From Leucobacter komagatae (GTDB taxonomy: Bacteria > Actinomycetota > Actinomycetes > Actinomycetales > Microbacteriaceae): 64,000 nucleotides of DNA. The position numbers and the translations under genes were made by a program. The notes beneath the pieces are model-generated. The model was not told the DNA's origin and ran no database searches. It saw only the letters and a program-made list of their open reading frames with translations. Positions 16,388 to 25,628 of this stretch are shown here, in pieces (positions within the stretch are counted from its first letter, which is position 1; each line of letters starts with the position of its first letter). Location of the stretch: the NCBI RefSeq assembly GCF_006716085.1, contig NZ_VFON01000001.1, positions 620,001-684,000 of the forward strand, written 5' to 3'.

Positions 16388-18157
16388 TTACGGGTGTTGT
16401 TGCAGAAGGGCTTCGATCTCGATCCGGTCAGCGCGCAGTGTTTTCGCGTCGTCACGTGTGACCCAGGATCTAAGGTTGGTAACAATGGGTGGTGCGCTGC
16501 GAAGCATGGTGATCCCGGTGCCAAACGGCAAGGTGCGGAGCCGGTCCGGTGGCAGGATCGGCACCCGGCGGATGGAACGCTGGTTCGAGCGAGTACCGTG
16601 ATCACCGATGGTGGTCGAATCGGTGAATTCGTCGCGTTCACCGATGAGGGTGGACAGGTCTTGGAGGTCACGACTGTTGGAGGCCCCACCGAGGATGATC
16701 TTCACGATGGCGGCATCCCAAATCGCGTTCGCGGCGTTCTCACCCCACTTATCCCGCGCCTGCGCCAACGACTGGAGCACCGGCATGGTCGTGATTCCGG
16801 TGCCTCCGCCCTCAGCCATCAACGTCGGCAGAGACGGGAGCGGTGCCAGGTTCCCGATCTCATCCAACGCCAGCAACACTGGTGGGTCAATGCGAGCACC
16901 GGCAGAACGAGCCGCCAGGCGGCGGGCGGTTTCAACAAGGTCTTCCACGAGCGCTGCCACCAATGCACTGGACGCTCCCGCTCCGGCACCGGTCGCCAAC
17001 AGGTAGAGGGTTCCCGATTGGGTGAGGAACGCTTCGGGGTCGAAGTGCTCACCGGTCCGTGGTGACACGGCATCGAGCACGCGAGGGTCAGCAAGCGCGG
17101 CAAGAGCGAGAGATACGCCTTGCCAGATGGAGTCCCGGGTGCGCGGGTCGGCGTCGATCATCGCTTCGAGCGATTCTGCCCATCCGGCAGCGGCCTGGGT
17201 GGAGCCGGTGAGGATCGCAACTGCTTCGGCGGCGGCGGTCGGGTCGAGGGTCCAGCGGAACAACTCGGCCGGTGACCGGTTGTCGAGTGCTGCGGCGTGC
17301 AGGAGGGCTTGGAGTGCGGTGCGGGTTTTGCCTTCCCAGAACCCGCCGCCTTCGACGCCGCCAGACGAGAGTCCGGTGCCGGAGGCGAGTCCGGCGGCGC
17401 GGATCATCGCCGTCAACGGGTCCTCACACCCGCGCACCGGTGACCAGCGCAGGCCTGCGGGGAGGCCTTCGGCAAGTCGTTGCGGATCGAAAACCGCGAC
17501 CGGGCCAATGTGTTTGCGAGCTTTCAGAGTGGCGGTGAGGTTATCTGGCCTGGTCGAGGTCGTCACGACCGCCCCAGGCGCGTCCAAGATCGCGTTGATC
17601 ACCACGTGCAGGCCCTTGCCTGAGCGGGGTGGCCCGACAAGCAGGATCGAGTCTTCAACGCTCGCCCAGACCCGTTTGCCTCGTGACTGCCCGAGCAGGT
17701 AACCGACATCGGATGGCTTCGGGGCATCAAGTGAGGGACGGAGCGTTGCGGCTCGTTTGATCAGTGCCTTGTCGGATGCGACCCGGGCAACTTCAGCACT
17801 GGTGGCGGTGCCTTCCAGTCTGCGTGGGTCAGTGTGTGCGTGGCGTGAGTGGTCGCGGAGTTTCGCCCATATCCACCACGCGCTCACTGCGACGATGGTC
17901 AGTATCAGGGCCGTGGTGACCCAATATGCCACGGGATGCAACCCATCGGCATCGAGCGATGTGGACGGGTCTGCGGGGTTGAGGAGCACCATGAGTCCGG
18001 CGGTGATTCCGGCTTCCGGTTGCGAGGCGTGCGTGAGGAACGCGGCGACTGAGCCTGCTGCCCGAAGAACAGCTGCGAGAGCGGCAGCACTGATGAGAAG
18101 GCCGATGCCGAGATTCGCGATCCCGTCACTCATCGTCGTCGATCCTGGCCGGTTCAT
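16388..18157 (-). CDS. Type IV coupling protein, VirD4/TraG-like
   Basis: This 589-aa membrane ATPase should bring the relaxase-DNA complex to the secretion channel. It has two N-terminal transmembrane helices (about 15-42 and 79-98) and a Walker A GPPRSGKG at 175-182. A Walker B LLALDEIGNLAP lies near residue 430, followed by a TraG-type segment (GTGITTMPVLQSLAQARDKW). The start codon overlaps the upstream gene by ATGA. It fits a conjugative element rather than a plasmid partition locus. Confidence 0.92.
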   Translation of the reverse strand: MNRPGSTTMSDGIANLGIGLLISAAALAAVLRAAGSVAAFLTHASQPEAGITAGLMVLLNPADPSTSLDADGLHPVAYWVTTALILTIVAVSAWWIWAKLRDHSRHAHTDPRRLEGTATSAEVARVASDKALIKRAATLRPSLDAPKPSDVGYLLGQSRGKRVWASVEDSILLVGPPRSGKGLHVVINAILDAPGAVVTTSTRPDNLTATLKARKHIGPVAVFDPQRLAEGLPAGLRWSPVRGCEDPLTAMIRAAGLASGTGLSSGGVEGGGFWEGKTRTALQALLHAAALDNRSPAELFRWTLDPTAAAEAVAILTGSTQAAAGWAESLEAMIDADPRTRDSIWQGVSLALAALADPRVLDAVSPRTGEHFDPEAFLTQSGTLYLLATGAGAGASSALVAALVEDLVETARRLAARSAGARIDPPVLLALDEIGNLAPLPSLPTLMAEGGGTGITTMPVLQSLAQARDKWGENAANAIWDAAIVKIILGGASNSRDLQDLSTLIGERDEFTDSTTIGDHGTRSNQRSIRRVPILPPDRLRTLPFGTGITMLRSAPPIVTNLRSWVTRDDAKTLRADRIEIEALLQQHP

Positions 18158-18705
18158 CGTCGGCTCACGATCTCGTACGTGCCGGAGACTCGTCCCAAAA
18201 GCACTACTTCACCGGTGGGTGACGCATTGAGTTGGGTGGCTTCGAGCAATGCGCGAGCGATGCCGGTGTGGGCGGCGTCGGTGTGGGTGATGATGATCGC
18301 AACGGCGACATCCTCGCCGGGCACGAATCCATCAGCTGTGACTTCGACCAATTCGGGAGGTGCCGCCGGTTTCGGGGCTTGCGGCACCGGGTCAAACTGG
18401 GTGGGGTGTTGCTTTGCGGGGGTGATGATGTCGGTGAACACGCTGCCGTCGGTTTCGCGAACCTCGACGCGTACTGGCGTGCGTCGGTGGTCACTAATCC
18501 GGTCAATCAGAGTGCCGAAAGTCGTGCGTCGCCACGGCGGAGCGTACGGCTCCGGAGCGAAGGATTCCCCGTCGATCGTGACGGTCAGTGTCCCGTCGGA
18601 GTTGACGGTGACGATGACGTGAGGAAGCAGAACCATGGCCGGAGACTCGGCCGCCGCCCTTTGAGCGGAGGCTCGTTTGATGCGGTCGCGTTTCGAGGCG
18701 TTCAT
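18154..18705 (-). CDS. Hypothetical transfer-operon protein
   Basis: A 183-aa soluble protein overlapping both neighbours by ATGA. The first half is beta-rich (VIVTVNSDGTLTVTIDGESFAPE) with a conserved-looking patch WRRTTFGTLIDRISDHRRTPVRVEV. A Pro-rich linker near residue 110 leads to a second alpha/beta part. It lies between a VirB4-like ATPase and the coupling protein, so a role as a transfer accessory or adaptor is likely. No named family was recognised. Confidence 0.65.
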   Translation of the reverse strand: MNASKRDRIKRASAQRAAAESPAMVLLPHVIVTVNSDGTLTVTIDGESFAPEPYAPPWRRTTFGTLIDRISDHRRTPVRVEVRETDGSVFTDIITPAKQHPTQFDPVPQAPKPAAPPELVEVTADGFVPGEDVAVAIIITHTDAAHTGIARALLEATQLNASPTGEVVLLGRVSGTYEIVSRR

Positions 18706-20192
18706 TTGGTACCGCCGGTCATACGGGTGGTGGTGTCGAACGCGGTCAGCTCATCTGGGTGCAACTGGTGTTGGATGACGAAGGAACGGTCCTTGATCCT
18801 CCAGAGCCCCTGCCCGGTACCAAGCCCAGGGAGAAGCTTTTGTTCGGTACCCGTGAGTCCCAAGGTGCGGGCTGTGACACCGAGCTGGTCGGATTCTTGA
18901 CGATAAATGATCCGCGTCTCCGCGTTCGCCAGCAAAGAACTGGCGAGGGCACGCATCGCGGAACCTGAATCGCCGACGTTGTCAAGGTCGGTGAGTTTGT
19001 GGAAGATCAGCATGTTCGCGATTCCGTAATGACGGGCCATCCGCCATTGCGCATCCATCCGCTTCAATAACGCAGGGTGGGACATGAGCCGCCAGGCTTC
19101 GTCGTAGATAACCCACCGCTGCCCACCATTGGGGTCCATGAGCGCTGATTCCATCCATGCGCTGGAGCAGGTCATCAGCACCGACACCAGGGTGCTGTTC
19201 TCCGCTACCCGCGACAAATCGAGACTGATCATCGGCAGCGACGGGTCGAACGTCACCGTGGATGGGCCATCGAAGAGACCTTGGAGATCACCGGCGACCA
19301 GCCGTCGCAGCGCGTGGCCGACCAGTCGCCCATCTTCGGCCAACCGGCCATCCTCATCATCCACCGGATCAGGGGTCAGAATGCGGTCGACCACCATGGG
19401 CAAGATCGGAACATCATTCGAGCTAACGACAGCAGTAAGTGCAACATCAATGGCGGTGTGCTCCAACGGCGAAAGCGAACGTTCCAGCACGGTCGCCGCC
19501 AACGCACCAATGAGATCCCTCCGACGCGACGCCACCTGGGTCGTCCACTCAAAGTCCGTGAGACCGGAGGGGCGGTGCCCTTCATCGAGCGGGTTCAACC
19601 GGTTGCGCAGCCCGTGACCGAGGACGATGGCTTTCCCTCCAACCATTTCCGCGACCGCAGTGTGTTCACCCTTCGGGTCACCGGGCACATAGACGCGCCG
19701 CCCGAACGGTATCGAGCGGGTATACAAGCTTTTCGCGAGCGATGACTTGCCGGAACCGACGATGCCTGCCAGCACCACGTTGGGGGCGGTGATGAGGCCC
19801 TGTTTGTAGAGCACCCACGGGTCATACACGAATGAGCCACCGGAGTAGAGATCCTGACCCACGAACACGCCCTGCGATCCGAGCCCGCCCTCAGCCAGAA
19901 AGGGGTAGGCCCCGGCCAATGCGGCGGAGGTATCTTGATGGCGGGGCAGCCGGAAACGGCCCGGGGTTCGCAGCGCCGCAGAGCCTGGTTCGCCTGCACT
20001 GGGCAGGTAGTGGGTGTTGCGGCGTTCTTCACGCTCGGCATCCGCCCGTGTTTTCGCTTCTGTGAGGCGTGTCTGGCGTTCCTCGGTATGGATCGCGGTG
20101 GCCGCCTGTCTGCGGGCCTTACGGTGCTTGCGGCGTTCACCTTCGGGGCCAACGAGCACGGAGGTATGGAGACGTTCCTCGTTCCGGTTCAC
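18702..20192 (-). CDS. VirB4/TraC-like conjugation ATPase
   Basis: A 496-aa cytoplasmic AAA+ ATPase that powers pilus or channel assembly. Walker A GIVGSGKS is at 143-150, with DPKGEHTAV at 172-180 and Walker B WVIYDEAWRLM at about 360-370 (D364, E365). The sequence ISLDLSRVAENSTLVSVLM is typical of the VirB4 C-terminal domain. It is shorter than full VirB4 and lacks the N-terminal half, which probably resides in the SCO6880-like membrane protein encoded upstream. It overlaps both neighbours by 4 nt. Confidence 0.9.
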   Translation of the reverse strand: MNRNEERLHTSVLVGPEGERRKHRKARRQAATAIHTEERQTRLTEAKTRADAEREERRNTHYLPSAGEPGSAALRTPGRFRLPRHQDTSAALAGAYPFLAEGGLGSQGVFVGQDLYSGGSFVYDPWVLYKQGLITAPNVVLAGIVGSGKSSLAKSLYTRSIPFGRRVYVPGDPKGEHTAVAEMVGGKAIVLGHGLRNRLNPLDEGHRPSGLTDFEWTTQVASRRRDLIGALAATVLERSLSPLEHTAIDVALTAVVSSNDVPILPMVVDRILTPDPVDDEDGRLAEDGRLVGHALRRLVAGDLQGLFDGPSTVTFDPSLPMISLDLSRVAENSTLVSVLMTCSSAWMESALMDPNGGQRWVIYDEAWRLMSHPALLKRMDAQWRMARHYGIANMLIFHKLTDLDNVGDSGSAMRALASSLLANAETRIIYRQESDQLGVTARTLGLTGTEQKLLPGLGTGQGLWRIKDRSFVIQHQLHPDELTAFDTTTRMTGGTK

Positions 20193-20965
20193 AGTCCCAG
20201 CCCCCGGTTCCGAATCACTGCCGCCACCACGGTGGAGCGGAACGGATTGGCGAATGCATCCGCACGGGCGGTGATATGAGCGTCACGACCGACCGCTTCT
20301 GCCTCCGATACCGCGGATGCTGGTTCAGGTTCGGGGGTGAAGGATCTGAGGAGGCTGACGTGTCCGAAATCTCGGTTGTACGTCAGCACGTACTCGCCGC
20401 GTTCGGCGGTGCTATCGAGGGCCCCGGTTGGTGGGGTGTCGTAGACGTACCCGTTGACGAGTGCCGCTTGCATGGTTTCCTCGCCGTAGTCCCAACCGGC
20501 GAGGTGATCGATCGCAGCATCAGTGCCGTCGGCCCCGATCAGATCGAGCACGCGGCCTGCTTCCTCACCTTGGAGAAACACCACGGACACATATCGATGC
20601 GCCGGTTCAGGGGTACTGGCGGGGTGCCACGCGATCTTCCCGGAGGCTTGGGAGGCGGCGTCGAGGTGAGTATCGACGGCATCGAGCAACGTGGCGGCCT
20701 GATGCAACGCATCGGCGGCGGCTAGCGCTGCCTGTGCTCCTGCCTCGTGGCTTCCGGCGTCGTTGAAGGCACGGTTCTGATGGGTGAGATGCGTTCGGGA
20801 GAGCTGGTCCAGGACCTGCCGGAGCGAACGCGCACCACCGAGGAGGTCACCGATCACCGCGTAGGTGGCGGCGGGGTCATCGAAGGAACGGGTGGCGTGC
20901 GCGAGACCACGCAATGCCTGGGACGCCTCATCAGCGTCGTGGATCGGATCCTGAAACGTGGGCAT
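20189..20965 (-). CDS. Hypothetical transfer-operon protein
   Basis: A 258-aa acidic protein. The N-terminal 95 residues are helical (ASQALRGLAHATRSF, AAADALHQAATLLDAVDTHLDAA). The middle has a mixed segment ending in YEV-like strands (ERGEYVLTYNRDFGHVSLL), and the C terminus is small-residue rich. The 4-nt overlap with the VirB4-like gene implies coupled expression. It is probably a structural or regulatory part of the transfer machinery. No family was recognised. Confidence 0.6.
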   Translation of the reverse strand: MPTFQDPIHDADEASQALRGLAHATRSFDDPAATYAVIGDLLGGARSLRQVLDQLSRTHLTHQNRAFNDAGSHEAGAQAALAAADALHQAATLLDAVDTHLDAASQASGKIAWHPASTPEPAHRYVSVVFLQGEEAGRVLDLIGADGTDAAIDHLAGWDYGEETMQAALVNGYVYDTPPTGALDSTAERGEYVLTYNRDFGHVSLLRSFTPEPEPASAVSEAEAVGRDAHITARADAFANPFRSTVVAAVIRNRGLGL

Positions 20966-21005
20966 GGTGCGTGCCTTTCTGCGTGACGAAGTGATGGGTC
21001 GTCAA

Positions 21006-21045
21006 ACAGGTGTGCCCCCTCAACCCAGAAGGCGGAGGGGGCACA
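21006..21045. terminator. Hairpin with CAGGTG-type motif between two transfer genes
   Basis: TGTGCCCCCTC (21011-21021) and GAGGGGGCACA (21035-21045) form an 11-bp stem with a 13-nt loop. It lies between the SCO6880-like gene and the 258-aa gene and overlaps an ACAGGTGTGCC sequence. It could attenuate read-through inside the operon or be an operator. Confidence 0.5.
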
Positions 21046-21061
21046 GCACGTGCTGTTCGGG

Positions 21062-22543
21062 TCAGACCGTTCGTGCCAGCGGTAGGGCGGCGACGGTGAA
21101 CGCGGCGGCTTGCTGACCGACGAGTCGGCGGGTCTCACACGATGCTTGGATCGCGGCCTGTTCGACCGCGGAGACGGCGGCTTCGAGTTCGTCGGTGCTG
21201 GGGGCGGAAATGTTGATGAGGCCGGTGTAGCGCAGGATGCCGTGCCCAGCGGTCAGGTCGGCCTCCTGTTGCAGTACGTCGTGGTATTCCGCGGTTTGCC
21301 CGGCGTCTTCGATCTGCCCGATCTTCTGTCGTTGGGCGGCGTCGCTGATGTATTCGGTCTTTTTCTTGCGGATATCGCGGGCGGCCTGGTCGGAACGGAT
21401 CGGGGTGCAGATCAGCGAGAACGACCGGTGAATCCCCGTCGACAGCAACACCGGGGCCAAGAATCCCGGATACACCAAAGAGCGTGGCCATTCGCTGATC
21501 CACAACACGGCGTGGTGCGCGGAGTCCGAGCGCAGCTGGTCCCAGGTTTCGGTGACGGCAACCGGTCCCGCCGTGGCGAGGTCACGTCCCAGGTCGCCGT
21601 GCCGTTCCAGGGTGGCGGCGATCGCCGGATCATAGGCACTACGGAGGATGACGGCGACTTCACCCGGGGTGAGCCAGGCGCGGGCGGTGAGGTCGGCAGC
21701 ACGCAGCGCGGCGAGGAGCGTGGTCATCTCTTGCCGGAGCACCGCTGCGGCACCGCGAAGCCCACCGCCAGCGGTTCTGATCTGCCTGGCTGCGGTTTTC
21801 ATATCCAAAGCGAGAGACAAAGTGGTGGCGTGGCGTTCCCCAGCGGGGCCAGCTCGTTCGATCAGTTCTTGATAGGTGGTGGCGGCCCAGGACCCGTCGG
21901 CATCCCCGTGGGCGTCCCACCATTCGGCTAGGCCGGTTCCGGAGTCGGGTAGCGTGCGTTCCAGGACTTGGAGGCGGGCGATCCTGCCGGATCGACAGGT
22001 GGTGGCAAGGACTCTGCCCCAGGCGGTGACGCGGCGTTCCTGCTCGCCTGGGTCAAGGAGCACGAACGCGGGATGTGACAGGCCGATCACCGCCGTGAGG
22101 GTGTGCTGGTGCGGGTCGTGGATCATCGCGGCCTCAGTTTCAGGGTCCACATATTCCCGAAGCGCTGCCGCATCCCCGGGAAGGGCAAGGGTCCCGGCTG
22201 GGCGGGGTTTGACCACCCGGCGGCGATAGATGAGGTGCCCGCCGGTCACGCGCCAGGCCCACCGGAAAGTGACCGGGACCCATTCGATGAGTTTCCGGCC
22301 GCCTGCGGGCACCCACGTCAACACCGCACACGCCAGCCAGATGGGGGCGGTATAAGCGAGGAGGATGCCGCCACCGGCATAGAGCGCCCCGACCACAGAT
22401 AGCACCGCGACCGCGAGGGTGATGAGCTGCGGCAAGGAGAGCCCGAGCAGGATACCGCGGCGGGTGAGGCGGGAGAACTTCACCGGCGATAACTCGTACT
22501 CGGTCCGTGTCGAATCTCGGTCATGTTTACGAGCCATGATCAC
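21062..22543 (-). CDS. SCO6880-like integral membrane conjugation protein
   Basis: A 493-aa protein of the SCO6880/PrgI-associated family found in actinobacterial type IV secretion loci. Two membrane helices at about 36-78 (LPQLITLAVAVLSVVGALY, ILLAYTAPIWLACAVLTWV) are followed by a large cytoplasmic region. It contains YELSPVKFSRLTRRGILLGL at the N terminus and DMKTAARQIRTAGGGLRG, ISEWPRSLVYPGFLAPVLL and the helical TEYISDAAQRQKIGQ. It corresponds to VirB3 plus the N-terminal half of VirB4 and probably partners the separate ATPase. An in-frame ATG two codons later is an equally good start. Confidence 0.85.
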   Translation of the reverse strand: MIMARKHDRDSTRTEYELSPVKFSRLTRRGILLGLSLPQLITLAVAVLSVVGALYAGGGILLAYTAPIWLACAVLTWVPAGGRKLIEWVPVTFRWAWRVTGGHLIYRRRVVKPRPAGTLALPGDAAALREYVDPETEAAMIHDPHQHTLTAVIGLSHPAFVLLDPGEQERRVTAWGRVLATTCRSGRIARLQVLERTLPDSGTGLAEWWDAHGDADGSWAATTYQELIERAGPAGERHATTLSLALDMKTAARQIRTAGGGLRGAAAVLRQEMTTLLAALRAADLTARAWLTPGEVAVILRSAYDPAIAATLERHGDLGRDLATAGPVAVTETWDQLRSDSAHHAVLWISEWPRSLVYPGFLAPVLLSTGIHRSFSLICTPIRSDQAARDIRKKKTEYISDAAQRQKIGQIEDAGQTAEYHDVLQQEADLTAGHGILRYTGLINISAPSTDELEAAVSAVEQAAIQASCETRRLVGQQAAAFTVAALPLARTV

Positions 22544-23956
22544 TCACTCTTTCGGCTTCGGCGTCGATGGTGGCGGTGGGGTCGCAGGTTTTGGCGGTGC
22601 ATTGGGGGTCGGGGGTCCGCTGCGTGATGGCGGCGTGGGCGCTGCTGGGGTGTTCGGTGTCGGCGAGGGTGTGGGCGTGTCTTGCGCAGCTCCCGCGTGT
22701 GCTTCGGCCTGACCGCCGATGGCAGACCCTGCCTTGGGACCGGCGGTTGCGGCTCCCTTGACGACCTGCGCGGCAACGACCGCTGCGGCAGCAGGACCAG
22801 CAGCTGCCGCACCTCCGGCACTCGCACCAGCACCGGCACCTGCGCCGGTGCTTCCGGCAGTGCCTGCTGTGGCACCACCAGCGGTGCCACTACTTGCTTG
22901 TCCGGCTGTGGCTCCTGTGCCCGCTGTTGAACCGGTGGCCTTCGGCGGTGCGGCCCCGCCACTGCCTGCGCCCTTGCTGCCGGAGGCGTCATCAAGGATC
23001 TTCTTGGGTCCCTCACCGGCCGGTTTCGCAGGTGTGGGGACGGGGCGGTTCATCGCCGACTTCGCTTCTTGTTCACTCGACATCGCGTGGTACATGTCGA
23101 AGCCGACGAAGGAGATGAATTTGTACGCCATATAGGGCGCGAACGCGGCGATGAACATCAGCACAATCCCCGCAATGGGGTCACTGATGGAGGCCAGATC
23201 CGCTTCAATCGGTGCAGACACTTGGGTGATCGCGACAAGGAAGATCACCACCAGCACAAGCTTGGAGACGATCAACGCGATCACGAACGCCGCCCATTTG
23301 GAAAACCACCCCTTCGTCGCATCCCACGAAGACCCCGATAGAGCGATGGGTGCGAACACGATCGCCACGAGCAGCAGCGCTTTTCGTACGAGCAGGCTGA
23401 ACCAGACGATCGCTGCCGCACTGATGGCAAGTCCTGCAAGGAAGATCGTGATGATCGCGCCCACGCCGGGGGCTGTGATGTTGATACCGACGAGACCCGC
23501 GGCCAGCAGGGCGATACGGTCGCCCATACCTTCCATCGTGTTCCCGGTGGCTTGCACAATGCCGACGCTCAATTGGTCGGTGATTTCCAACAACAGGCCA
23601 GTGATACCGATCGCCACAAACGAGCCAAGGACGGCTTTAGCGAGCCCGAGCGCGGCACGGGTGAGGGCGGTGGGGTCTCGGCGGATGAGGCCGGTGATCA
23701 GTTGTAGGCAGAAGAAGATCAGCATGATGAACACCGCCACCCCGAACAGTACGTTGTACACCCCGATATAGCCCGGGTCGGATACATCCACGAGCGTGGT
23801 GGTGTCGAACACGGACCAGGCGGCTTCGAACAACCAACCGGCCGCGGCACCCATGGCTTGGGCGAGCCAGTCGAACGGGGCTGACACCAGTGTGGCTGCC
23901 GCTTCACCGGCGACGTCGCAGACCGTTGAGATGATGGGGACATCGCATACACCCAC
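22544..23956 (-). CDS. TrbL/VirB6-like polytopic membrane protein
   Basis: A 470-aa inner-membrane channel protein. It has at least six hydrophobic helices between residues about 15 and 300 (for example YNVLFGVAVFIMLIFFCLQLITGL and GSFVAIGITGLLLEI) and a conserved-type segment LLLVAIVFAPIALSGSSWDATKGWF. From about 330 the protein becomes a long Gly/Ala/Pro/Thr-rich tail. VirB6 forms part of the translocation path. It lies immediately upstream of the SCO6880-like gene with no gap. The disordered tail is longer than the helical core usually requires. Confidence 0.85.
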   Translation of the reverse strand: MGVCDVPIISTVCDVAGEAAATLVSAPFDWLAQAMGAAAGWLFEAAWSVFDTTTLVDVSDPGYIGVYNVLFGVAVFIMLIFFCLQLITGLIRRDPTALTRAALGLAKAVLGSFVAIGITGLLLEITDQLSVGIVQATGNTMEGMGDRIALLAAGLVGINITAPGVGAIITIFLAGLAISAAAIVWFSLLVRKALLLVAIVFAPIALSGSSWDATKGWFSKWAAFVIALIVSKLVLVVIFLVAITQVSAPIEADLASISDPIAGIVLMFIAAFAPYMAYKFISFVGFDMYHAMSSEQEAKSAMNRPVPTPAKPAGEGPKKILDDASGSKGAGSGGAAPPKATGSTAGTGATAGQASSGTAGGATAGTAGSTGAGAGAGASAGGAAAAGPAAAAVVAAQVVKGAATAGPKAGSAIGGQAEAHAGAAQDTPTPSPTPNTPAAPTPPSRSGPPTPNAPPKPATPPPPSTPKPKE

Positions 23957-23998
23957 CGCACATCACTCCCTACAGAATTTGATTCGAGACGGGTGGGT

Positions 23999-24328
23999 TT
24001 AGACGGACTGACCGACGGTCCAGAAGAAGTTGATCAACGTCACCGAGGCACCGCAGATGATCGCCGCACCGCAGGAGACGAGGACGCCGACTTTCCCGCG
24101 CCCGGCCAGGTGCGGGTTGGAGGAGTTCGCGCCGAAACCCCACACGATCGCCGACACAATCAGCGCCAACACGCTGAGGATGAGGCCGACGGTCATGACC
24201 GCACCGACGATGGTGCGCAGCTGGTTGATCCCGGGAAGCCCGGAACTGTTGGGGTCGATGTCGATCTGCATCGGAAGCAACGTTGACAGGACGGGTGCGG
24301 TTTCGGTGAGGAAAGTCAGAGTGTTCAC
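23999..24328 (-). CDS. Small membrane protein, VirB2/pilin-like (DUF6112 type)
   Basis: A 109-aa protein with two hydrophobic helices (about 39-67 and 80-103) and a polar turn containing NSSNPHLAGRGK. This is the layout of the small VirB2-like membrane proteins of actinobacterial transfer operons. GTG at 24328 is chosen because AAGGAG lies about 10 nt upstream; a GTG at 24385 is also in frame. A palindrome GGTGCGCACC lies some 50 nt upstream. Confidence 0.72.
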   Translation of the reverse strand: MNTLTFLTETAPVLSTLLPMQIDIDPNSSGLPGINQLRTIVGAVMTVGLILSVLALIVSAIVWGFGANSSNPHLAGRGKVGVLVSCGAAIICGASVTLINFFWTVGQSV

Positions 24329-24373
24329 GACGGTGGCTCCTTCAGTTCGTGGAAGCACAGCGCTTCTCCCAGA

Positions 24374-24386
24374 ACAGGTGCGCACC
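24374..24386. promoter_or_regulatory. Palindrome GGTGCGCACC upstream of the pilin-like gene
   Basis: ACAGGTGCGCACC contains a perfect 10-bp palindrome at 24377-24386. It is related to the ACAGGTG-CA-CACCTGT element before ssb and lies about 45 nt before the pilin-like gene start. Confidence 0.42.
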
Positions 24387-24573
24387 CATCACCGGGTGAG
24401 CCGTCCGCCAATGTCATAGGTCCGGGCTAGCGTGGGGAAGGAACGGCAGTCCGAGATTGGAGCCGATGACGATGTGAGAGCGAAAGGACGAACAGCTGTC
24501 TGAATACGGTGCCGATTATCTGCGTCGACTACGTGATGCAGTCGAAAAATTTGAGTCAGCATTTGACGCATGG

Positions 24574-25359
24574 ATGGTGACACAGACTGAGTCCAGTCAT
24601 TTGGAGTCCAGAGGCCTCATGCCGACCGTGTGGTCAAAGGACGGCCAAGATGAGGGCAACGTGCGTCGCCTTGAATTGGATGTTGCTGAGACTGCGGGGC
24701 TGGCGGCACGTGCCGTCGCTGTTACGGGTGCCTACATTGGAGTGCAGGGGCTTGGGCTGATTGATCCGATCTCGAACTGGTCGTTCATGTCCTCCCCGAA
24801 AGCACCGATTGCTCCGCGTGATGTGCGCATGACGGCATCGAACGTCAAAGGTCGTCTGGATTCGATGATTATTGATGCTGAAGCTCGCGACGACACGTCG
24901 CTGCCTAGTTTCTCCCCGGCTCAGCTCCACACCGTGGTGTGGACGGCTGCTGCCGCGCACTGGACAACGCACCAGTACCGGGTAGCCGTGCGAGAAGCAT
25001 CCGAAGCGCTCACGGTCCATTGGAAAACAAAGCTTGAGCGTAATGATGTCGATGACACGGTTTTCTGGCAGCAAACTCTCTCCCCAGGAGCAGCGACGGC
25101 AGGCAAGCCGAAATTGGCTTGGCCCGGCGATAGTGCGGACAAGACGACAAAGAGCATGCGTGGCGGTCTGGAACCTCTCGCAAAGGCCTTGAACGGATTG
25201 GCTACTGGCTTGAACCTGACCGTTCGGAACGTCACCACACATACGCGCGATGAACTGTCCGAACAGGAAGCAATGGAACGGCTTTCTGCGTATAGCTATC
25301 TTGCTCGGCTTCTCGATCAATGTGAGGTCAGCCGGGGCGACGACGCAGACTCGTCCTAA
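24574..25359 (+). CDS. TIGR02391/Ymh-like protein (putative defence), opposite strand inside the transfer operon
   Basis: A 261-aa protein. The C-terminal half shows LHTVVWTAAAAHWTTHQYRVAV, REASEALTVHWKTK, MRGGLEPLAKALNGLATGLN and SAYSYLARLLDQCEV. This matches the pattern of the TIGR02391 (Ymh) family, helical proteins often annotated near abortive-infection systems. It is the only + strand gene in this part of the operon and converges with a - strand gene (4-nt overlap). The frame stays open and coding-like back to 24478 with no ATG, GTG or TTG. A CTG at 24496 preceded by AAAGGA may be the real start. It looks like an inserted cargo gene. Confidence 0.65.
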   Translation: MVTQTESSHLESRGLMPTVWSKDGQDEGNVRRLELDVAETAGLAARAVAVTGAYIGVQGLGLIDPISNWSFMSSPKAPIAPRDVRMTASNVKGRLDSMIIDAEARDDTSLPSFSPAQLHTVVWTAAAAHWTTHQYRVAVREASEALTVHWKTKLERNDVDDTVFWQQTLSPGAATAGKPKLAWPGDSADKTTKSMRGGLEPLAKALNGLATGLNLTVRNVTTHTRDELSEQEAMERLSAYSYLARLLDQCEVSRGDDADSS

Positions 25360-25622
25360 AGAGTCGATCCGAGGCTCAAGAGCCAGTTCATCCAGGCGAC
25401 GCCTCCACCGGCGAGGACGGCGGCTCCGAGTGCGGTCCAAGCCCCGGCGCGGGCTTTGGTAGCGGTTTGGTGGTGACCGTTGGCGGTGGCAATCGCCCAG
25501 GTGACCCCGCAGACGATCAGCATGAGCACGGCGATGATGAGCACGAACGTCAACAGGGCGCCGATCACGGCGCGCAGGTCATGAGTGCCGCCGACGCCAC
25601 CGAAATCGGGAAAGACATCCAT
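25356..25622 (-). CDS. Small two-helix membrane protein of the transfer system
   Basis: An 88-aa protein with two hydrophobic segments (about 17-45 and 62-86) and a polar loop NGHHQTATKARAG. It is a paralogue-like match in layout to the pilin-like gene at 24 kb. Two such small proteins in one operon fit VirB2/VirB3-type subunits. It lies 6 nt after the VirB1-like gene start side and is clearly cotranscribed with it. Confidence 0.68.
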   Translation of the reverse strand: MDVFPDFGGVGGTHDLRAVIGALLTFVLIIAVLMLIVCGVTWAIATANGHHQTATKARAGAWTALGAAVLAGGGVAWMNWLLSLGSTL

Positions 25623-25628
25623 TTGGGT

